Source: CAYIGN01 sp964363055
GTDB lineage: Bacteria > Patescibacteriota > Minisyncoccia > Sungbacterales > HO2-52-23
DNA length: 17,157 nucleotides
NCBI GenBank assembly: GCA_964363055.1
Contig: CAYIGN010000007.1
Location: forward strand, 1 to 17,157
Direction: 5' to 3'
Made by a program: the position numbers and the translations under genes
Part shown: positions 13,144 through 17,157 of the stretch, piece by piece
Numbering within the stretch: position 1 is the first letter of the stretch
Layout of the letters: every line of letters begins with the position of its first letter
The notes under the pieces: model-generated
The model's database searches: none
Told to the model about the DNA's origin: nothing
The model's input: only the letters and a program-made list of their open reading frames with translations

Positions 13144-14136
13144 TCATTGCGACATTTTTTCTAACGAGGCGATGATGGATTTTCCAAACCTCTCAAGCGA
13201 TGCATTGAATTGCAAGTCCAGCTTCATGCGTTCATGCATCGCGAGCATGGCGAGGATCGGGTCAACCTCTGCTTTTTGCATCAGTTCAACCGAGCGCTTG
13301 AATTTGGGAAGATAATTCAGGATTGCAAGGTGGAAGTCGGCAACCGACTGGGGCGCGGAAGTATTTTTAAGTTCAGTAACCGCTCTTGCATACGCGTCCG
13401 GGTAGAAAGTGAGCGCTGCCAGGGCTCCGTAATTCTGGGTCTTGAATGCGTCAACCGTGATATCCACTTCATTCTTGCCGCGCTTGGCAAGCATATCGAA
13501 TACTGCGCCGAACGCGGTGAAATACTGCACGATCGCTTCTGTTGTATCCGCGGGGCTTATTTTAATATCTGCTTTCGTAAAACGCGCGGCATCGGCGAGC
13601 ACGGATTGGCGCGCCAGACGCTCGGCGTAGCGCTCCACCGCGCGGGTGTCAATATCCGCTTCTTCGCCCGCAATGATCTGCGCCAAGGGCTTGCGCAGAA
13701 ACGTGCGGGTGAAGTCGCGCGTCAGATTGGTGTCCGGCTCTTTGCCGCTGATTTCCAGAGGTGTGGGGCTGGTAAGAGTGTCATCGGGCCCGGCTTTGAG
13801 CGGGTCGCGGTTGTCTGCGGCTTCTCTGCCGTCCGGCGTGCCATCGCCGTCAGTATCGGGATTTTGGGGATCAGTACGGTAGAGGGCTTCTTCCCAGTCC
13901 TTGAGTCCGTCGCCGTCAGTGTCCAACCGGAGTTTTTCAATCTGATCCTGCCGGAGATTGAGCGCCACCCGCTCCGGTAGGGGCGCTGGCTGTCTTCTTG
14001 GCCAAAAGAAATAGAGTATGACTGCAATCCCTGCGGCAAGCAATACCAAACCAACGAGAAAAAACCTCGCTTTGCGGGACTTTGGCGAGAGTATGCTCGC
14101 CCATCCCCGATTGTCATCGAGGACATGCCTATTCAT
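13144..14136 (-). CDS. Membrane-anchored protein with thrombospondin type-3 calcium repeats
   Basis: First gene of the T4SS operon. A basic N-terminus is followed by one membrane helix (about 25-45), then an external region. Two TSP3-type calcium-binding loops, DTDGDGLKDWEE (72-83) and DTDGDGTPDGRE (94-105), have the DxDxDG oxygen ladder. The remaining 200 residues are helical and of unknown fold, with KADIKISPADTTEAIVQYFTAF and AVTELKNTSAPQSVADFHLAILNYL. Similar TSP3-anchored proteins recur at the head of Parcubacteria T4SS operons. A calcium-stabilised stalk or wall-spanning spacer is inferred. ATG 14136 is the only good start and lies 7 nt after a -10 box, so the message is probably leaderless. 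Confidence 0.82.
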   Translation of the reverse strand: MNRHVLDDNRGWASILSPKSRKARFFLVGLVLLAAGIAVILYFFWPRRQPAPLPERVALNLRQDQIEKLRLDTDGDGLKDWEEALYRTDPQNPDTDGDGTPDGREAADNRDPLKAGPDDTLTSPTPLEISGKEPDTNLTRDFTRTFLRKPLAQIIAGEEADIDTRAVERYAERLARQSVLADAARFTKADIKISPADTTEAIVQYFTAFGAVFDMLAKRGKNEVDITVDAFKTQNYGALAALTFYPDAYARAVTELKNTSAPQSVADFHLAILNYLPKFKRSVELMQKAEVDPILAMLAMHERMKLDLQFNASLERFGKSIIASLEKMSQ

Positions 14137-14143
14137 TTCCCCA

Positions 14144-14152
14144 AGTATAGCA
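14144..14152 (-). promoter_or_regulatory. Extended -10 promoter of the T4SS operon
   Basis: On the minus strand TGC-TATACT is an extended -10 element (TGnTATAnT type), preceded by a T-run. Exactly seven bases, TGGGGAA, separate it from the ATG at 14136, so transcription should begin at or next to the start codon. No -35 box is evident, as is usual for extended -10 promoters. Confidence 0.6.
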
Positions 14153-14182
14153 CAAAAAAGCCACAGGTTTTCCCTATAAGAG

Positions 14183-14191
14183 TGTGGATAA
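14183..14191 (-). other. Single perfect DnaA-box match
   Basis: TTATCCACA on the minus strand matches the consensus DnaA box. It is isolated: I find no cluster or AT-rich unwinding region, so it is at most a titration or regulatory site upstream of the T4SS promoter. Confidence 0.3.
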
Positions 14192-14192
14192 G

Positions 14193-14220
14193 TGGCTACC
14201 CGCCTCGAGGCGGGTAGCCA
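14193..14220. repeat. Perfect 28-bp palindrome
   Basis: The sequence is its own reverse complement over 28 bases, with half-site TGGCTACCCGCCTC. It would form a GC-rich cruciform or RNA hairpin between ksgA and the T4SS operon. No T-run follows on either strand, so it is not a classical terminator, though it may stabilise the ksgA 3' end or act as an operator. Confidence 0.75.
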
Positions 14221-14245
14221 TCCTCGCGCAAGCGGGGATCCAGGC
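14221..14245. repeat. Fragment of the CTCGC..GCGGGGATC repeat family
   Basis: TCCTCGCGCAAGCGGGGATC resembles TCCTCGCATAAGCGGGGATC in the element at 22-169 and is followed by CAGG. It looks like a decayed remnant of that family lying next to the palindrome. Confidence 0.5.
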
Positions 14246-14252
14246 GAGATCT

Positions 14253-15077
14253 CTATAGCATTTTTTTCATCAAATCGGCCCAGTTTTGGAGTGAAAGCTC
14301 TTGTGGGCGGGCATCTGGGGAGAGGTTAAGCCGGGCAAGGACATCTGCAATCGCCTTTTTGGGCGTTCCCCCCTCCCTTTTGAGCGTATTGAGGAGTTGT
14401 TTGCGTTTTTGAGAGAATCCGCGGCGGATGAAGCTGAAGAAAGGGCCTGGATTAATGCCGTTTTCCCGGAAGAAACGGTCCGAGACGTCTGATATTTTTA
14501 TAATCGCCGAGTCCACCTCCGGCGCTGGAGCGAAACAAGATGCGGGCACGGTTTTGATGATCTCCGGCTTGCCAAAGGCCTGTACCGATAGGGCGAGAAG
14601 ATTCATATACGGCGGTCGGGCCATGATCCTCTTGGCCACTTCTTTTTGGATGGTGAGAACAATCAATTCCGGCTGGGACTCGCGTTCAAGCAGCATCCGC
14701 AGTAGGCGCGAGGTGAGGTAGTAGGGTATGTTGGCGACAATTTTGATGGCCTTTGTATTAACTGTACCGATCTTAGATCTATACAGAGATCGGTATAGCC
14801 GTAAAATGTCGCCTTCAACCACGGTTACGTTTGGGGGCGCTTTCTTTCGGAGTGCTTCAGCGAGCAATTCATCCTTTTCTACCGCAATAACTTCCCTGAC
14901 GTGTTGGGCCAGCGGCTGCGTTAAGACACCAGTGCCCGGGCCGATTTCAAGGACAGTATCCTTTTTAGTAAGCTCGGCGGCGCGGATAAGGGTATTGGCG
15001 ACCCACCGACAGCGGAGAAAGTGTTGCCCCAATGACTTTCTTGCCCCCGCACCTATTTTGGACATTTTATAGATCAT
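14253..15077 (-). CDS. ksgA: 16S rRNA (adenine1518-N6/adenine1519-N6)-dimethyltransferase
   Basis: SAM-dependent enzyme (RsmA/KsgA) that dimethylates two adjacent adenines near the 3' end of 16S rRNA during small-subunit maturation. Seen here: KSLGQHFL (14-21), SAM-binding motif I EIGPGTG (44-50), acidic VEKDE (66-70), GD at 89-90, catalytic NIPYYL (116-121), and the C-terminal FSFIRRGFSQKRKQLLNTL helix region. The length of 274 is normal. Between GD(90) and NIPYYL the protein has a longer than usual segment, LYRSLYRSKIGTVNTKAIKI, whose DNA is an inverted repeat (14765-14795). An alternative start, MSKIGAG, lies at 15065. The start region is complementary to its own upstream leader (15044-15175). 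It follows uvrD by 105 bp on the same strand, and both may be co-transcribed. Confidence 0.95.
   Translation of the reverse strand: MIYKMSKIGAGARKSLGQHFLRCRWVANTLIRAAELTKKDTVLEIGPGTGVLTQPLAQHVREVIAVEKDELLAEALRKKAPPNVTVVEGDILRLYRSLYRSKIGTVNTKAIKIVANIPYYLTSRLLRMLLERESQPELIVLTIQKEVAKRIMARPPYMNLLALSVQAFGKPEIIKTVPASCFAPAPEVDSAIIKISDVSDRFFRENGINPGPFFSFIRRGFSQKRKQLLNTLKREGGTPKKAIADVLARLNLSPDARPQELSLQNWADLMKKML
14765..14795. repeat. Inverted repeat inside ksgA
   Basis: TACCGATCT (14765-14773) and AGATCGGTA (14787-14795) are perfect 9-bp complements around a 13-base loop. They encode the extra LYRSLYRSKIGTV segment of KsgA. In form it matches the other inverted word repeats of this window. Confidence 0.6.
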
Positions 15078-15175
15078 AAGCCGAATGCAACAGATGGGAG
15101 ACGTTTTCTACCGCAGGTAATAGAAAATTAATAAGTGTTTTGTAGCTTGGTTCCAGTCCAAAATAGGTGTGGGGG
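15044..15175. repeat. 20-bp inverted repeat spanning the ksgA start
   Basis: GTCCAAAATAGGTGTGGGGG (15156-15175) matches, with one mismatch, the reverse complement of 15044-15063. The second arm is the codons for SKIGAGA just after the alternative ksgA start. The arms are 92 bases apart. In the ksgA mRNA the leader arm could pair with codons 6-12 of the frame, placing both start codons in the loop. A smaller hairpin TTTTCTA/TAGAAAA (15104-15127) lies within the loop. Confidence 0.7.
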
Positions 15176-15182
15176 TGGACTC

Positions 15183-17087
15183 TCATACCTCTATGGAGGG
15201 CTCTCCGGCCGTCTCAATCAGCTGCTCGGGAATCTCGGAGAGGAACCGCGAGGGTGGATTGATTTGGGTTGAGCCGAAGTGAGTGCGAGACAGGGCAAAG
15301 GAGAGGAATATCTTTTCTTTAGCCCGGGTGAGCCCGACATAGCAGAGCCGGCGTTCTTCTTCTAACTCTGCCGGATTGAAGAGTGAACGGGCATGCGGGA
15401 AGATACCCTCTTCCAGGCCGACCATAAAGACCACCGGAAATTCCAGGCCTTTGGCGGCATGCAGAGTCATCAGATGCACCACGTCATTCTCGCTCTGAAT
15501 TTCATCCTGATCCGACATTAGGGCTACATCTTCAATCATTTTTTCAAGTCCTCCGGGCGGGGGAAGATCATCATATCTTTTAGCCAAGCTTACCAGTTCC
15601 TGCACATTCTCCCAGCGCTCCTCGGCATTGGTCGAGCCATCGTCCAGGTACTCGCGGTAGCGGGTGATACGCAGGATTTCGCGGATAAATGCGGTGGCTT
15701 GTTTCTTATAGACTGTGTCCTTAAGTGATGCTATAAGGCGGTCAAAGCGTTCCAGCGCCGTATTGGCCGCTTTTGTAGAGAACTTAGTACTATACAAGTA
15801 GGCAAGCAGTGATTGCTTGCCGATGCCGCGGGTCGGGACATTGATGATCCGTTTCAAAGACACCAGGTCCTTGGAGTTTAGGACGTATCGGACATAGCCC
15901 AAGACGTCTTTTACTTCTTTGCGTTGATAAAATCGCACTCCACCCACAATTTTATAGGGAATATTGCGTTCCAAGAGAGCATCTTCCAGTGCTCGTGATT
16001 GGGCATTGGTCCGATAGAGAACCACAAGATCCTTACGCCGGAAGCCGTCGCGGAGCAAATCGCCGATCGTGTCTGTGACAAACCCGGCTTCAGTCCGTTC
16101 GTTTTCCACCGCAATCACGCGCAGCCGCTCTCCGCCGTCCCGTTCGGTCCAGAGATGCTTTTCTTTCTGCTGCCGGTTGCGGGAGATTACTCCCCGCGCC
16201 GCATCGAGGATGTTCTGGGTGGAGCGGTAATTTTGGTCAAGCACTACCACTTTGGCCTCTGGCCAGTCCTTTTCGAAATTCAGGATATTGCGGTAATCAG
16301 CCCCTCTGAACCCGTAAATACTCTGCGAATCGTCGCCGACAACCGCGATGTTGCGATATTTTTTGGCGAGTTGCGAGATGAGTACATATTGGGCGTGATT
16401 CGTATCTTGCCACTCATCCACATGGATGTAGCGGAAGCGATCTTGGTATAAGGCAACAATCTCGGCATACTTTTCAAAAAGACGGACAGTGTTCATTAGA
16501 AGATCGTCAAAATCCATGGCATTGGCCTCGCGCAAGCGCTCCTGATATCGGACATAGGCCTGATACGCTGTTCTGGGGAAAAGGTCCGAAAGTCCCATAT
16601 CCTCTTCGTATTTCTCCGGGGCGGTGAGCTCGTTTTTTAAGCCGGAAATGACATTGAGCAACATTCCGGGCGCAAATTGTTTGGGATTTATATCCATCTC
16701 CTTCTGGACATCTTTCATCAGGGTAAGGGAATCATCTTCGTCAAAAATGGTGAAAGTGGGCAGATACCCGATCTTGGAGGCGTGCGCCCGGAGGATGCGG
16801 ACGCAGAGGGCATGGAAAGTGCCGATAAACAGAAGGTTGTAGGTTGTAGGTTGTAGGTTGCAGGCGAGCGCGCTGATGCGCGAGCGCATCTCATCCGCGG
16901 CTTTGTTGGTAAAGGTTACGGCAAGGATATGTTCAGGTGCGACGCCCCGAGCCATGAGATATGCGATTCTGCGGGTGATGGCCGCGGTTTTACCCGATCC
17001 CGGGCCTGCTAAAATTAAGACCGGGCCTTCGGTTGCCAAGACCGCTTCACGCTGTCTGGAGTTGAGATCTTTGAGAAGCGCTTCCAT
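15183..17087 (-). CDS. uvrD: UvrD/PcrA-type superfamily 1 DNA helicase
   Basis: 3'-5' DNA helicase acting in DNA repair and clearance of replication blocks. All SF1A motifs are present: Walker A AGPGSGKT (27-34), Ia FTNKAADEM (59-67), Ib GTFHALC (89-95), II VDEWQDTN (223-230), III GDDSQSIYGFRGA (251-263), IV QNYRST (285-290), V TLHAAKGLEF (541-550) and VI VGLTRAK (584-590). Two features are odd. Motif II has W where the family normally has Y or F. The 634-residue length ends soon after motif VI, without the roughly 80-100 residue C-terminal extension of PcrA that binds RNA polymerase in other bacteria. A repeat-derived loop (residues 76-85) precedes motif Ib. ATG 17087 gives the standard start LLKDLNSRQREAV; no Shine-Dalgarno sequence is visible. 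Whether it is the UvrD, PcrA or Rep orthologue cannot be settled from sequence alone. Confidence 0.95.
   Translation of the reverse strand: MEALLKDLNSRQREAVLATEGPVLILAGPGSGKTAAITRRIAYLMARGVAPEHILAVTFTNKAADEMRSRISALACNLQPTTYNLLFIGTFHALCVRILRAHASKIGYLPTFTIFDEDDSLTLMKDVQKEMDINPKQFAPGMLLNVISGLKNELTAPEKYEEDMGLSDLFPRTAYQAYVRYQERLREANAMDFDDLLMNTVRLFEKYAEIVALYQDRFRYIHVDEWQDTNHAQYVLISQLAKKYRNIAVVGDDSQSIYGFRGADYRNILNFEKDWPEAKVVVLDQNYRSTQNILDAARGVISRNRQQKEKHLWTERDGGERLRVIAVENERTEAGFVTDTIGDLLRDGFRRKDLVVLYRTNAQSRALEDALLERNIPYKIVGGVRFYQRKEVKDVLGYVRYVLNSKDLVSLKRIINVPTRGIGKQSLLAYLYSTKFSTKAANTALERFDRLIASLKDTVYKKQATAFIREILRITRYREYLDDGSTNAEERWENVQELVSLAKRYDDLPPPGGLEKMIEDVALMSDQDEIQSENDVVHLMTLHAAKGLEFPVVFMVGLEEGIFPHARSLFNPAELEEERRLCYVGLTRAKEKIFLSFALSRTHFGSTQINPPSRFLSEIPEQLIETAGEPSIEV
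16835..16862. repeat. 7-bp tandem repeat inside uvrD
   Basis: GGTTGTA occurs three times and GGTTGCA once in a row (minus-strand unit TACAACC). It encodes CNLQPTTYNL at residues 76-85, in the variable loop between motif Ia and motif Ib. The frame is preserved and the helicase motifs on both sides are intact. Confidence 0.85.
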
Positions 17088-17157
17088 GAGGAGGATTACA
17101 TTAGGTGTAATTTATCATCGCGTTGTCCCCACCTTTGTTATCAGGAATGTCATACCC

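Noticed and set aside
14183..14220. Replication origin
   Set aside because: Only one DnaA box, no AT-rich element, no dnaA or dnaN nearby.
17139..17157. Start of another TGTCATTCCCG element at the right edge
   Set aside because: GGAATGTCATACCC is suggestive but too short and cut by the window edge.

Overview
The window looks like a chromosomal segment of a Patescibacteria (CPR) bacterium, most likely Parcubacteria. The evidence is the gene set: a monoderm-style type IV secretion (T4SS) locus with PrgI, a TraC-like protein, VirB4, a two-helix pilin and VirB6, interleaved with secreted and anchored proteins I recognise only from that radiation. Further support comes from a shortened KH-R3H (Jag) protein, near-absence of Shine-Dalgarno sequences, and TAA, TAG and TGA all acting as stops (so not the Gracilibacteria/SR1 code). 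The phylum call is an inference from gene content; no rRNA or tRNA is present.

Layout. 1-213: inverted-repeat element of the common TGTCATTCCCG type whose right end supplies a promoter -35. 217-675 (+): jag-like KH-R3H gene. 681-766: inverted word repeat. 771-1955 (-): membrane-anchored beta-propeller protein. 1956-2564: non-coding stretch with a hairpin/T-tract structure, a 132-bp MITE-like insertion with target duplication, and a strong promoter driving an ~89-nt RNA with its own terminator. 2565-14136 (-): a ten-gene operon, in transcription order TSP3-repeat anchored protein, secreted coiled-coil protein, VirB6 with C-terminal Ig-like domain, proline-rich conserved protein, four-helix-bundle protein, PrgI, TraC-like, VirB4 ATPase, secreted triple-Ig protein, pilin. 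14137-14252: extended -10 promoter giving a probable leaderless mRNA, a DnaA-box match and a 28-bp palindrome. 14253-15077 (-): ksgA. 15183-17087 (-): UvrD/PcrA helicase.

How it fits together. VirB4 would power assembly and transport, PrgI (VirB3-like) and VirB6 form the membrane channel, and the pilin builds an extracellular fibre. The TSP3, coiled-coil, Ig and VirB6-Ig proteins supply an unusually large outward-facing set. No relaxase, VirD4 coupling ATPase, VirB11 or VirB7-10 is encoded here, so DNA conjugation is not shown; attachment, DNA uptake or delivery to another cell are possible roles (inference).

The most unusual layer is a set of short 'word' repeats (units of about 7-10 bp, several unrelated words). 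They fill every long spacer of the operon, often as two oppositely oriented halves, abut or overlap stop codons, bracket the four-helix-bundle gene, encode a signal-peptide core, and have entered loops or linkers of UvrD, KsgA and the proline-rich protein.
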